From: Opisthorchis felineus
Taxonomy: Eukaryota > Platyhelminthes > Trematoda > Opisthorchiida > Opisthorchiidae
Assembly (NCBI GenBank): GCA_004794785.1
Contig: SJOL01007305.1
Coordinates: 133,606-197,605, forward strand
Length of the DNA stretch: 64,000 bases
Direction of reading: 5' to 3'
A model generated the notes under the pieces. It did not search any database, had not been told where the DNA came from, and saw nothing but the letters and a program-made list of their open reading frames with translations. The position numbers were made by a program, and so were the translations under genes. Every line of letters starts with the position of its first letter. Positions within the stretch are counted from its first letter, which is position 1. Positions 25,920-37,932 of this stretch are shown here, in pieces.

Positions 25920-26229
25920 CTCAAAACAGTGAAATATGGGCGCGTACAAAACAATACCAAGAAAACGGTTCCAGTCCCTTTACTCCTAGTAACCATGAGT
26001 CAAGAATCTCTACCCAAAACTCCGGATTACATCAAAGGAAGGGACTGCTTCTTCGGTGCACATGAAATCAAATCCAGGGTAGCTAGTTCCGAATATCAGC
26101 CGCCTTACAAGTGGCTGCAAGAAAACGTGCCAATCCGCATTGTTCAGTTTGCCATATTATCTGACTTCACAGCGTCCACCACGGAGCTTTGCAAACTACT
26201 TAATTTAAAGATGTTTGTGCGCTAGTCGT

Positions 26230-26913
26230 AGAAGAACCACAGAAGAACCATCAGAAAAATGAACCGGTCTCTACGGATTTTTACAATGCATTTAAACTTA
26301 ATCACAGTATGCAGGCTTGCTGACCTTCATACTGTTAAGGAATGTGTTTCATTCATTGAGGGTAGGGAAATCCTATTATCAAGGACGCTTTATGGAGGAG
26401 GATGTGGAGGGCGTCCTTTGCTATCACCCTTGGAAATATGAACGCCCAAATTAGAGCAGGCTTATTGGACCCAGCATCATACGCAACCGGCTTGGGTTGT
26501 CAGTTTGTTCGTTCGTTTGTTTGTCCCTCTGGCTACACCTATTTTTCTGATATTCGAGTGGAGTGTGTGGATTAATAGGGTGCTCTCTTCTAGATCCCCG
26601 AACGACGCATCCGCACACTGAACATTTCGGAGCTTATAGCTAGGTGTGACTTTTTTACTTCTAAAAATCACAACAAAAACTAACTAGACTGCGATCTTCC
26701 CAACCTCCCGCAAACAGTGTGTTTCAAATGTATGTTTGTTTCAATGTGCTTTGGCAGCAAATGGTCCAACAATGGGTACGCTTACGGTATTATAACTCTC
26801 TAGACTGACGGACTTCACCCTTATTTTCTTTAGTCAGCACCGAGTCTAGTATATCCGGTTTGCTGCACGCCCTACCCAGTACAAGTCACATGTAGCGATA
26901 TCCATGTTCTCGA

Positions 26914-26958
<45 letters not shown>

Positions 26959-28430
26959 TGATAGTAACAGCCAAATGCAGCAGAGGTTGTCGGGTGTCTT
27001 TCCGTATACCTGTGTATGTGTGCATAATTCAACCAAATGTTCTACTGCATATTCGCTGAAGACTGACAAATTCTCAAGAAGTTTCGCTCATTTATGGAGC
27101 TTTTCTTCTGAGTTAATTAATAAATGGAAGTGGTCTCGTTGTTCGATATTTCCTGCCTTGCCCCCTGTAAAACGTCGGAAAGCGGAATTCAGGTTTCATT
27201 TTGCTTACTTTCTTGGAAGATGCATAGGCTGTGATTGGACTGTGGCAGAGGCTTCAGTAAGCTACGGCTAATATTCGCTAGCTTGCGTCATCCCAGAAGT
27301 TGTTGAGCGGCCGTAGGACCAAAACGACTGCGCACTCCATCTGACATTATGGATTTAAAATAACCTCTTCAGTCTGAAGACAAAACTGTGCCACAGTATT
27401 TGATAGCCGATTTTGAACAGCTGTCGTCGGCTGGCTGCGGCATGTCCATAATAGGACTGCGCGCAACTTCTAGGTGAGCGTTCAAAATCGCTTGAGGAAA
27501 ACGGCTACCGTCAATTTGAGCGCCCAGGGGTCATGATATATCTCCCTCACAAAAATGCTGCCACTACCTACCTGGACTGCGCAGCTATGGTTTACCCGTT
27601 TCTGTGTGCTGGGCTTCTGTTGATTACGGTTCACACAGAGTGATAGTCATAGCCCTGTAGTAGCTGCCTTCCCCTACATGATATTAAACTATGCTCAGTC
27701 AAATGGTTTCAGAAAATGCAGTCACCGTTTTTACTAGTGAAACAGGTTTTTTGGATTTCCTTTCTTTTCCTTTCCGCAATCTCATTAGTGCCATAACAGC
27801 AGACAATGGATTTTAGAATATCGGGCAGAAAATACCCAAGCTCCTTTATTAAATTTGATGTTATTTAGCAAACTTCTAATGTAAATGTATATTAGTTTCC
27901 GGAGAAGCGTTGGAATTCAAAAACGCCCATTGAAAAGAGCGTTTATTGAAAAAGACCGGTAGAGTCACAGACTAGGTCAAGTTGGATAGTAAAGCTTTTA
28001 TCTGGTCCCAGGGCGATTTCAATTTCACTTAACAGCGTCCAACAAAAAGGAGTTGAGGTAAAATCAAACCAATCAAAAACGGTTGCACTTAAATTCTGTA
28101 GTGTCTGAGAAAATGCGCTTGCAGCTCACGCCACATTTGATTACTTTTTAAATATCGCTCGAAAAATTGCAAACATTAACCTGAAATTTAGAACTACATC
28201 TATGTTGTGTTACTTCATATAAGTCTCATGAATCAAGCGCTTCCTCACCTGTTTTCCAAATTGGTGTGGGAAAAGAATTCATTAGTAACCTTCTACATCC
28301 CTGCCATAATTTGCAATGTCTTGCATTTTCCTAAATTCAAAAAAGGTTACAGAAAAGGGAATAGATAAATTTGGGCATTCAGGCGAGTTGTCTGAATGTT
28401 CCACCAAGCGCAGCAAGGGAGACGGTCATT
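26230..28430. other. Stretch without a supported gene
   Basis: Contains the (TA)n tract at 26915. Frames are short and lack splice support. Confidence 0.4.
26915..26955. repeat. (TA)n microsatellite
   Basis: About 20 TA units with one G interruption. Confidence 0.85.
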
Positions 28431-28439
28431 AAAGTTTAC

Positions 28440-28574
28440 GGTTGGGGATAAGGCCAAATGGTATCGTAACTGAATGATGATTTCAGTTTCTGCCAAATCA
28501 ATCGTGTCGCAAAAAGTGTCAATTACTGCTCTTTCCTGTCCAATAAGTACCTTAATCTGTCCAGCTTCATCCAT
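28440..28574 (-). CDS. Candidate first coding exon, unrecognised
   Basis: ATG at 28574 in the context CGCATGG follows an in-frame stop. The 45-codon frame ends at phase 0 at a GTAAAC donor (28439). The peptide is acidic with alternating Ile/Leu and Glu/Asp, suggesting a helix, and has no signal peptide. It could be the start of the gene whose later exons are at 23975-25919. The link is inferred from strand and spacing only. Confidence 0.4.
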
Positions 28575-28863
28575 GCGTATCGATCCAGTTTATCTGTTTG
28601 TGTGGTCACTTATAAGATGAAATCGATAAGAATATGGATGGTACGTGCATTTGGCCCAACAAAACGATTGGTTTCTGCAAACAAGTCTACCAGAAAAGTT
28701 TACCGCTGTGTAGTAATACCTCATCGTTTTCCGAAAATAAGATTCTGGAGTCAGTTTTATGCAGTAGTGACTCTCAGTTTCAAGCCGAAATAAGATCTAA
28801 GTAAATAATCTGAGTCAGGCACGCAATCAAGAGGGAGTTCGGGTGGGGATTGCGCCTTGGTAT

Positions 28864-28947
28864 TTGATGCCATCAAATAAAAAGAAGTAGCAAGAACAGG
28901 AAAGAGTGAAAAGAGAAGAGAAGAGAGAGAGAAAAGAGTAAAGAGAA
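28864..28947. repeat. Purine-only tract
   Basis: A run of about 80 nt of nearly pure A/G (AAGAGAAGAGAAGAGAGAGA type). It stands just upstream of hammerhead copy 2. Confidence 0.75.
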
Positions 28948-29059
28948 CCAAATCTTGAGGGTTGTAAGGACTTTTGGATTCAAAAAGTATCCGAAACCAA
29001 AGATTTGGACACCAAAAGCTATATTCTCGGAATATTCACAACAAGTGGCGAAAAAAGTA

Positions 29060-29175
29060 AATGGCGTCCAGCGAAATACACTCATTTGCGCCTACCTGAT
29101 GAGCCCCAAGGACGGGGGAACAGGTCGTGAGCTGTCGAAGTATTTTCTGCAACCTTATGAGTAGTGCATTACGAA
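29060..29175 (+). mobile_element. Hammerhead-ribozyme repeat element, copy 2
   Basis: CTGATGA is intact at 29096-29102, with a GCCCC/GGGGG stem II. The second core strand reads GGGGGAACAGGTC, missing one A of the GAAAC, which would remove the A that closes stem III. The family 3' block follows (TGTCGAAG…GCAACCTTATGAGTAG). The 5' part is short, keeping only an inverted piece (AAATACACTCATTTGC) joined directly to the ribozyme. Confidence 0.7.
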
Positions 29176-29827
29176 CACAAATGGCGTCTCTTTATTTGTA
29201 CCAAAAACAAATGACCGTATAGAACAGCCTTTTGAAAAATGTCGGAGTTCTTAGGAAGCAGAACGTTGTTTTGTTCACTGTGGGCAAAAATTGTGTTTGT
29301 TCTGTAAGGCAATCATGTACGTATGACAGTATACTTAATACGGGAGCGGCCACTTGTCTAACTAACTGGTTGCTGGTGTAAGGAAGAAAGGCCTTGGCCG
29401 CGGAGCTGTTTATTAGAAAACAACTAAACGTTTACAAACTATTGGACAGGAGAGTAAACGTCTCACATGCATCTTATTTTTAAAAGCTGAACATCGTCAC
29501 GCATCTTCTTGAACTTTCGTGGATATTCATTGACCATCACGCAACTGTAAACGAACGCTGCAAAGCAGTTCCATAGGTTCCCTCATAAGCCCCACTTTCC
29601 ATTAGACGCGAGGCGGAGTTGCCAGAGGACCACATACTACTCACGTGCCTCACCAGCAGTATCCACCGTTAAACTGGTATGCCGTCAGCCAAACCACCAC
29701 CACTTTAATGTGTGGTAATATGTTCCCCTAAACACTGATAGTGCGTTATTATAAAAGTATGATACCCCCTGTAAACTAAAGAAAACTATTGAAAACGCCG
29801 AAATTCTAGTATCAAACAAGTATTTAC

Positions 29828-29967
29828 TGTCAGCCTTCATCGTTGTAACCATAAACACCATTTTTTGACCAATCAAGCAGAAACCAACTTTCCGCTCTCC
29901 GACAATCTTGATCGCTAATTTATTTAGCCTCCTGGCGACTTGTCTAAGGAGCTGAGGGAATTCCGGG
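29828..29967 (-). CDS. Candidate internal exon, unrecognised
   Basis: This 140-nt exon sits between GTGCATTTGACAG and a GTAAAT donor, inside an open frame that extends on both sides (29685-30128). The peptide alternates Leu/Val/Phe with Arg/Lys and looks like a folded alpha/beta segment. The frame also reads through into both flanks, so the exact exon limits are uncertain. Confidence 0.3.
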
Positions 29968-30129
29968 CTGTCAAATGCACACATAACAATCAAACGGCGC
30001 CAGGCATTGCGCCCAATTGTTACAACGTTATACGTCGTTGATAAAGTTAAAAAATCAGAACAGGCTATTTTTGCATAAAAAATAAATGCATGTATAGACA
30101 TTAAATCTTTATTTATCGAGGAATACACC

Positions 30130-32060
30130 AGATAATATCATTGCAAGACAGAATCCTATGATTTAAGCAAACAAACTATTCGCGAAATGGACGAGTTCCG
30201 TTTTGGATAAGACTTTGCTTCCAGTTTCCACGCGTACCACCTGGAGTTAGTCTAGCTGCTACGTTCTGAAAAGAAATACTAAAGGTTGCCTAGCAATTCA
30301 GTTGTTTTGAGCCTGTTAGAACGGATAAAAACTTCATGTTTGTTGGATGCAAGAGAATATAAGAAGGATTCCAACTTCCGGTTTGATGATAAATCCTGCT
30401 TGCTTGCTTTGTACTCTAATGATTGAGTGACTAACAGCTTTGGAGCTAATGCACCGGACCAAGTTTCTTCGAAAATGCCCTCCTATACCACTCCTTTATT
30501 TTTGCTATTCCTAAAAAGAGTAAACGATGATTGGATAATGGCAATAAAGGTAACTTGATCCTATTGTTTCTGGCTGATTTATGTTCCATACTTTTTAACT
30601 TCTGTGGTAATAAATTCAAACAAAGAAACAGGGTGGTTAAATTGTAACATACATGCGCAAAACCGCCCGGCGGGTTTTTGAGTTCTTCGTATTTTTGTGC
30701 CAACGAACAGACCAACAAACGGCATACCACTTTTTCCGTATCAGTAGTAAACCATCTGCTAAGAAGGAATTACCCCAGTGTGTGAGGTACCAATGCCTCT
30801 CATCTGTGGATTGCCAAACACATAATGAGGATGTAAAATTTTCACGGGCAGCTTGCTGTCAATTCTGAACTTCCAACTGTAATAGCAGTTCTCTAGTGTT
30901 TCAGGAACCGCCGCTTTCTTCGTACTGAGTAGGGCTCATGCACATATGGGTTCTCAAACACAAACCGCTCACCAACATATCGGGTGGATTGTCTTTCAAC
31001 AGAAGAGGCTGATGCCCATCTCTAACTCTTTTGGTTTGTGGCAAATTTTATTTCTAGAATTGTTAACTTTGTTCAACATTCTCGTTCCTCTCATGATCAT
31101 ATCTTTTTGATGGACCTAAGTTGAGAACACAGTGATATGATTTTGGACTAAGATGAGCACAAATGTATTTCCCTGCACCGATGCCTGCTAGAGGGTATTG
31201 GATGATTCGCTGTAAACGTCACATTACCAGATGTGAAGCACCTTTGTTGAGACTACTCTTACGTGGTATTTATTGCCATATACGCGCAATAATAACGTTT
31301 AAAATACGGGCTGTATTTTACCGTGCTGTTAAATGCTTATATTCACCTTTAAGCAGATACAAACAAAAAGTAAGCGCTGACGCTTTGTTGCAGCAGCGCG
31401 GAAGGTGTATTCGAATTTGGGGTGCAGTTATAATACTATTTTTAATCCAGCCTGAACCCAGTAGGGCCGCACCATAATTTACGTTATAAATGTGGTTAAA
31501 GCCGGTGGAATCCCGTTGGCAGTTTACTACCGGAATCATTCTTCTGTGGCTCATGAGGTGGATATGATGACAATTTGCAAACATTTCACTCCATAGTTTG
31601 GTTTGTGAGTGGTATCGAAAAAAATCAGTACAAATGATCGAAAGGCATCCGATATTGGGAAAATTCAGTTCACAAACACAGACGTTTTGTCTTACGGTTC
31701 TAGTTACTGCATTAAATCCTGCGAATTGTGGTCTTTAAATAAAACCACTTGGAGAAAGAAGTAACTAAATTCTATGTGGTATATAGAATCTGTATCATCC
31801 TGGCCTTTCTTTTTATCATAATTTCCACATTCGATTTTATGGCAAAAATCCAGAATGGAATTGAGGCTAACGTTGACTTCATCAGAGTAGTTTAACACAT
31901 CCGGAAATTGTTTTACGAAGAATACGCTTCGGTTGCCGAAAGACAAGATTGTGGCCAAATACATTTTTTATTTGGATTTATCATTTCGCTTGGTGGAACA
32001 CAATTGACTGAATTCGAACAACCATTTGAATTTTGTTGACCACGGAGAAGTTTCCCCGAA
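30130..32060. other. Stretch without a supported gene
   Basis: Only short frames, the longest 31163-31477 (plus), with basic, Arg-rich translation and no splice support. Confidence 0.4.
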
Positions 32061-32068
32061 GAAAACGC

Positions 32069-32183
32069 CGGATAATACTCGTCAAGCTTAAAAATGGCGT
32101 ACTATTTTTTTCAAGCTTCCTGCATGAAAAAAGAATCTTGCAACAAATAGTACGCCATTTTTAAGCTTGACAAGTTTTATCCG
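32069..32183. repeat. Near-perfect 39-bp inverted repeat
   Basis: Left arm 32069-32107 and right arm 32145-32183 match at 37 of 39 positions, with 27 consecutive identical bases in the inner part (starts GTCAAGCTTAAAAATGGCGT). The 37-nt loop contains its own TTTTTTC/GAAAAAA pairing. Such a recent inverted repeat could be a small MITE-like element or a fold-back. Confidence 0.75.
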
Positions 32184-32704
32184 ATTGTTCTACGTCCAAC
32201 GGAATGCAAAGGTATATCATGCAAATCGACCTATCCTCTAATACACTGCGCCAACATTTAGGTCAAACGTCTACTTAGACAGATTGTCATGAAATCTTAT
32301 CTATCTCAGCAAAAGTGAGAACAATCAGACAGAACAAATGGCTCCGGAGTATGTCGTAATTGCCGTCTGATATTTGCAATTAGCTTTACATTTAACAGTC
32401 TAAAAGTACAAATATATATCAGGGCTAGGCACGACTAGGTAGTTACAAAAAGATGTATTAACTCCCATAAATAGGTATGTGCATCCCTTGGGAATACCAA
32501 CCAAGTTAAATAAAATTCTGTGATGCTACTGCGGCCAGGAAAAGTTGGGCAAAACTCGGAGGCTTCGGATAGAAGACAAGGTTCTCTTTTCTCCTAAAAA
32601 ATGGTATCCGCTGTTTTCCTATTCTCTAAACTAAATCTTTGCGAGTAGTTTCCTCCGTCTGTTGTGCTCTTCTGACTTTCTTAAATCTTGCGGAAGTGCT
32701 TCAG

Positions 32705-33094
32705 TTGTTTTAGTGAATACAGCTCGCCGTGATCATCCAAGCCTTTGGATGGTTTTCACTACGCAACTGGAATCGACGACTTTGCTAAAGCCCCAGGAGT
32801 GGCCAACTACTCAAATGAGCTGCCAAATACCAATCACGATCGATAAATCTACATACCTGACATTGAAATTTAACTGCTGTATCTGCCATTATGCAGTTTT
32901 CATGAGTGTATATTGCATTTGCAATGGCTGCGCGAAGTGTCGCATACACAAATGTGTGATATATTGGATGATATTTATGTGGATTTGAGCATTTATTCTT
33001 GTGTGAAGTTTGCACTCACGTGGGATTGAATAATATTCCCGGAAGCTTCAATAATCTGGATATGTCTGAAGGCTCACAAAGTCTACTGGGCTTG
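32705..33094 (+). CDS. Two candidate exons, unrecognised
   Basis: A coding-like frame opens after a long pyrimidine tract ending GTGCTTCAG (32704) and runs about 190 nt with several Cys, Thr and Pro residues. A second exon, 33009-33094, follows TTATTCTTGTGTGAAG and ends at GTAAGA, a strong donor. The donor of the first block could not be fixed, so the join is not shown. A frame on the minus strand (32785-33015) overlaps it and is less convincing. Confidence 0.3.
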
Positions 33095-34506
33095 GTAAGA
33101 TTGCGCTCACTCTCTGTTAATGTGCCAAACGTGATTCCTCCCGAAAACACAAAACAAGACTGGCCTAGTTTACCACAAGTTGCCCTCGCTCGGTTATCAG
33201 TGACCGTCAATTATTTACACCGCATTTATAAATCAGGCTTGTCTGGAAATTATTCACAGGAAATCAGCATGTTTAAGCCTTAGACTCTTTGGTTAAATTT
33301 TGTTTGTCAATAGCTGTTGATTGTCCGGCTTGCGGGGTGAGAAACTCAGAAAAGAGAATTACACACAAAACAAACATTTACTGAAATGAGCGCATTTTGA
33401 TTAACTTAAACGACGGGACACCCCCGAATAGGAACGACCTTGAGTTCGCCTCGTGAAAGGACCCATAGGTACTGCTCTACTCTCAACAAAATTGTAGGCA
33501 TTTCAGGGTCGTGCTTACTACTTTCTTTTAACATGTGAATGGTTTGCTGGATCATCTACCACAAGCCAGTTTTGGCCCATTAGCAGCAATTATACGTTGT
33601 GGACCGTTAGGATAATTCAACCAGTATGTAACATGATCTCTTGAGAGTCAGTTACATTGTAAAAGAGAAACACTACTTTCGTTGAATTTTTTCGTTCTAT
33701 TGAGAGATAAACTGAACGAGGATCTCGAACACAAGCTGCCGTAAATTCGAAGATCTGCAATAGGCGCCTTAATATGTAGGCGGTGGCTGAAATAAAAATT
33801 ACCGATGGGGAAAATTCTGTTCAATGTCCAGTCCAAAGGTTATATAGTCAATGACCTTTGTTTGCGGGTAACTGAATACATGCCTCAGTACTTTCAAGGA
33901 TGAGTAAAGGCTTGCTATTTAATTGGCTGGCTGCTTCAGTTGACCAGCGTCATTCAATAAAACCACACTCTCAATGACAACGTTGGTCATTCGCGTTTTC
34001 GGTGGTTCCGTTTTTTCAAAGATTAGCTGTTTTTATGTACAAACATTTTGATCAACTTTGCTCTTAAAAGTGGAGACTAGGGCATTGACCTTCTGCTAAC
34101 TCATCTCAAGGGACTGACGTTGACCCACGTTCGGTGAAATGTATGAACAGGTCAACGGAAGTAACTTGGTGAAGTGTATTTGCTTGACTCATACCAGGAT
34201 GGATCACAGGTTCAGCCTACCCAACGTAAAGGATGCATTATTACCGAGGACTTCGACTTTTATTAAATTAGACCAGCGTGTAATAGAGGCCATATTGAAG
34301 GATGTAAGTTATAATAAGCGAATTCGTTGTCATTCATTTAGATATGATTAAGTTTGTGCGCTGGTTTAAACCAGTCCAACCTAGCCTTGTAACAAATTTA
34401 ATCCAATATAATTCACTGAACCCTCTGTCCAAACAAAAAATTTAGATTCTACAGGAAAAGTGCATATAGATCCCTTTAGACACCACCTATGGTTATTTTC
34501 CAGTTG

Positions 34507-34522
34507 ATATATATATATATAT
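34507..34522. repeat. Short (AT)n repeat
   Basis: Eight AT units. Confidence 0.75.
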
Positions 34523-34731
34523 GGTTATCATTCCGACTTTAACTAAAACCATCAGTGCGTGGGCCCGTTAAGTTAACACAGGGGTAAGCTTAACCAGAGA
34601 GGTAACCACCAGAAACGTCAACAGCTCAGGTTGAAAATCAGGAACCTATTCTACCATCAATTTATCCGCCGCTGCCTCAATTTACGGCACCACAACCTAC
34701 TGGTGAATGTCTTCTCTCGGCTGTATTGAGA

Positions 34732-34982
34732 TTAAAACACGGTCGGTTGCACCACACATGTGCATGAGTTGAAGACGTTCGCTAAGATGTGGGTATTTAA
34801 GGCTCCGAAATTGACCAACACTGGTTTGGCATCGCAGCGATCAGTATATGCGTTAAACGCATGTGAACTAAAAATTGGTAACAAACTAAGCAGAATGAGG
34901 AAAAACGTGACCGAAACTAAGCGGAATTGTGGTAGCAATTCAGCGCTAAAATTCCTGCCTGGATTTCGCCGCACAGTTGAAT
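34732..34982 (-). CDS. Exon resembling GPCR helices 6 and 7 (possible remnant)
   Basis: The exon opens after GCAGCTAACTTTTAG and runs 82 codons to TAA. A basic start is followed by a long Leu/Phe helix with L-L-P-I-F where class A receptors have C-W-x-P, then a short polar loop with Cys, then a second helix ending L-A-N-V-F-N-S-C and Q-P-T-V-F. The latter resembles the helix 7 N-S-C-x-N-P-x-x-Y region. It departs from the family by having Gln for Asn, extra residues before the Pro, and a stop where helix 8 should begin; the next frame continues open for about 20 codons. It may be a divergent receptor, a pseudogene, or an unrelated secreted protein, since the first helix can also be read as a signal peptide. 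Confidence 0.3.
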
Positions 34983-35120
34983 CTAAAAGTTAGCTGCCTA
35001 TTCAATTTGTATTAGTGGTACCATGACACTTCAAATGTCCTGCCACCATTAAGTAAGTTTCGTTGGTACCCACATTCCAATGTAGGCAACTGCAGTAAGG
35101 ATAGTTTGTTCCCGGAAAAG

Positions 35121-35420
35121 TCACATGATACTGCTGCACCTGTACGGAGACGGTTTAGCCATTAGGCATTCGCGCGACTGTGCGCCCAGAATCCAAATTA
35201 GACTAATTTCTAGGAATTTATGACTCGCACGATCGGTCATCGTGAAATTAGCTATGTAGCGGATCACACTTTCCGCGGAATGAGCCAGATGCGAAACTAA
35301 ATCCATTCCATCAAATGTGGTTATTTGAACATACGAAACAATCCAAACAAACAGATTAGTCCGGAGGTTGGTTCCCGCGCATTCCGTACAGCAGCGGTTT
35401 TGTGGTAAAATAACCACCAA
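35121..35420 (-). CDS. Candidate exon upstream of the GPCR-like exon
   Basis: This is an open frame of up to 99 codons with coding codon use. It contains S-Y-V-Q, then about 20 residues later S-V-I-R-Y-I-A, then a Leu/Ile helix with a central Trp. That order and spacing recall helix 3, the D-R-Y loop and helix 4 of peptide GPCRs, with Asp replaced by Ile. A possible donor (GTGCAG) follows the Tyr codon at about 35139. The acceptor is unclear: either none upstream, or GCGGAAAG inside the frame. Helix 5 is not found between this block and 34982, and the phases do not join directly. Assignment is weak and leans on the neighbouring exon. Confidence 0.25.
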   Translation of the reverse strand: MVVILPQNRCCTECAGTNLRTNLFVWIVSYVQITTFDGMDLVSHLAHSAESVIRYIANFTMTDRASHKFLEISLIWILGAQSRECLMAKPSPYRCSSIM

Positions 35421-36199
35421 AAAAATTTAAAATACACGTGATATCATTTAGGGCATTATTCTGTTAACTTGAAACCATGTTCTAAAAATGTTGGGTTTTA
35501 ATGCCCGGAAGGGTGGTGATCTCCGGGTGTAACGGTGGGTACTACTGATGACGCATGCTAGTAGTATGTGTGTTCTGGTAACTTCGCCGTGATCTAATGG
35601 AAAGTGTGATTTATTACGGAATTTGTGGAACTACTTTGCAATTTTTGCTTGCAATTGTGCGATAGTCAATGAATATCTAGGAGTTCAAGAAGACGCTTTC
35701 AAGAAGAAGTCGGATATTCAGTTTTTAAAAGCCACTTGCAAATGAGAGTTTAACTTTCCTGTCCAATAGTCTGTAACTGTTTAGTTGGCGTTTTCCTAAT
35801 AAACAATTCCGCAGCGAAGGGCTTTTTTTCTTACACGGGTAGCCAAATATGCGTACTAGTGCACACAAATTCAAAGAGTAGAAAGGTTAAGTAGTTCTTT
35901 TCAGGGTTTTGTTCTTCAGACTTATTTGACGCTAAAATACATGGAATACTCAACGTTCATTAGGTCTTTGTTTTCAACGCTTCCAAACGTTGCGTGGTTG
36001 GATCGTGTTCCACTTTGCAGTTGGCAGCGTCACGGTATCCTTTCGCAATGAGTGTGGTATCAATGGTATACCGAACCCCTACTTAGTCTTACCGGAATGT
36101 TCATAAACTTCATCATGGGCAACCGCAGCCATGCGGAGATTTCTGGCCTTTCTTAATTGAGTAATTGCAGGATTTAATCCTTATCTGAGTAAAAAAAAC

Positions 36200-36573
36200 T
36201 CAAACGATTGCAATATTTTTGCAGGGGTCAACGCAAATGGCAAGGAAGTGTGCAACCAGCATATAGCACAAACCATAGTCCGGTGGAAGTTTCCACTGGG
36301 CAAACGGAACAGGATCTTGTTGATCAGGTCTACGTTGTTTGCACCACATAAAAATTCCCAGTGAAGGAATCAGTCCAAACATTGTGTCGGAAAACGAGTA
36401 GAGTGTGGTGGTCGAGGAACAGACACCTTCTTCTCTTGTTCTAATAGTATGATCTGAACGTATGCCACTTGTCCAAAAGCTCAAACGCTTGCCCATCCGA
36501 ACTGTAATGGCCGCTATTTTTACCTCCAAATTAAACTGCGCTGTACTTGTAGGAGTCTTAAAAGCCAGAACGG
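36200..36573 (-). CDS. Terminal exon, unrecognised
   Basis: The exon follows a very good acceptor (TTTATACTTCACAG) and stays open for 123 codons to TGA at 36200. It enters with two bases of a codon. The peptide is hydrophobic and basic, with Trp, Cys and Pro in its second half and one possible membrane segment near the middle. Codon use is coding. Upstream exons may include 37932-37717, but that exon ends at phase 0, so at least one exon is missing. Confidence 0.45.
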
Positions 36574-37716
36574 CTGTGAAGTATAAATCATTTTGTCACA
36601 AGTTAAACTGCTATACTACTTGCGTTGAGCCAGAGATCAACACGTAATAGTCAGACTTGCAATTTTAAAACGTGCTTGATGTAATGCCCAACCGATGTGC
36701 TGTGAAATTATTTGGGCAATGTAGCGCTCAGAACTATATATCAAGCATCTCAAGAACCTGGACGTGGCCCACAGCAGAGATCAATATTTCGATAAGTGAT
36801 CATTCAGTCAAGGGAGGAAACTTCGGGGGATGCAGACCCCGAAACGACGGAGCCCAGTCAGTTGAACCCCTCACTATATGTTATTTTTGTTTGCCGGACA
36901 TCACTGTCCAACACATAAGTTGCTTGTTTACCAGACATTCCAGTCTGTTTCGAAAAAAATGTTGTCGGACTTTAAAGTCATTCCACACTCCACATCAGCG
37001 GACATTAAAAAATTTCGCTGTGTACTGTTCAATAAATGCTTGCACATCTTATTAAACGAACCAAGTCAAAAGGCAGTGTATTAAGGCAGTTACAAATAGT
37101 CATGTCAACTTGACTGTCGCAGAAACGTCCTTCTTCTTTTTCAGTGGTCAGTGTTCTTGCCTAAACCGAGGATGAGACCTCTAGTTCTGGACAAGACATC
37201 CCATTTTAGGAGTCACCTCCTGACACTTTAATTGTCTCATCCTACAAGGGTAAACAAACCAAAACTATCTTATCCTAAGTGATCTATCTGGGTTGTATGA
37301 GAGGTGCATGACAACTGCGCGATTTGTCTTCTGATTTTATTACGCCCGCTTGACAGATTCCTATGTGGATAAGTCTGGCCTGCGTCCATAACTCCCAGAT
37401 AGGTTTAACTTCTTCAATGACAGAATCAATAGTAATGAGTTTGTACATGTGACATTTACCAGTAGCTCTTGTTTTTGGGGACACTGCCGTCTGCCAAACG
37501 GAGTCAAAATAAATGTATAAGAAGGTGCTATTTTTTCGAAAGCTGAATTCTACTTTATCACACAGCTGTCCTCCTGTTCAAATTACAGGTATTTTCCGAA
37601 ATAAGCTTGGTGCCTTCTGTCACACCTTGCATACAGGATGGATTTTGCTATGATATGCCAAATATTGGGCCCATGTTGTGAGCTGGGTATCAATGTTTTA
37701 CTTTGGGGGAACTTAC

Positions 37717-37932
37717 TGAACACCCACCAGCCGTTTCGTTATTTGGATCGTAGAAAACAGACCTAGGGTTATCGAATTTTTCACTGTAATTTTTCAGTTC
37801 AATTATTTGAGCACTACACTCCGAGGAATATTTCTGTCGCTGAGCTCTTGCTTCTGTTATACGATAGAGACTGATTAAATTAAATTCACTGCTGTTTTTA
37901 CGTGTGTATCCTCCACTTTGTGAGACTACCAT
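37717..37932 (-). CDS. Internal exon, 72 codons, phase 0-0, unrecognised
   Basis: The acceptor is GGTTGGTTTTTTCAG and the donor GTAAGT, the best-matched pair on the minus strand. The 216-nt exon is exactly 72 codons. It encodes a hydrophilic segment with an amphipathic helix rich in Arg, Gln, Lys and Glu, and no Trp or membrane segment. No domain recognised. Confidence 0.5.

Noticed and set aside
25929..26225. 98-codon plus-strand frame
   Set aside because: It begins opposite the well-bounded minus-strand exon neighbourhood (25770-25919) and has no donor; I judged the minus strand better.
35540..35575. ACTACTGATGACGCATGCTAGTAGT as a structured RNA
   Set aside because: A short imperfect palindrome with no GAAA strand and no repeats elsewhere.
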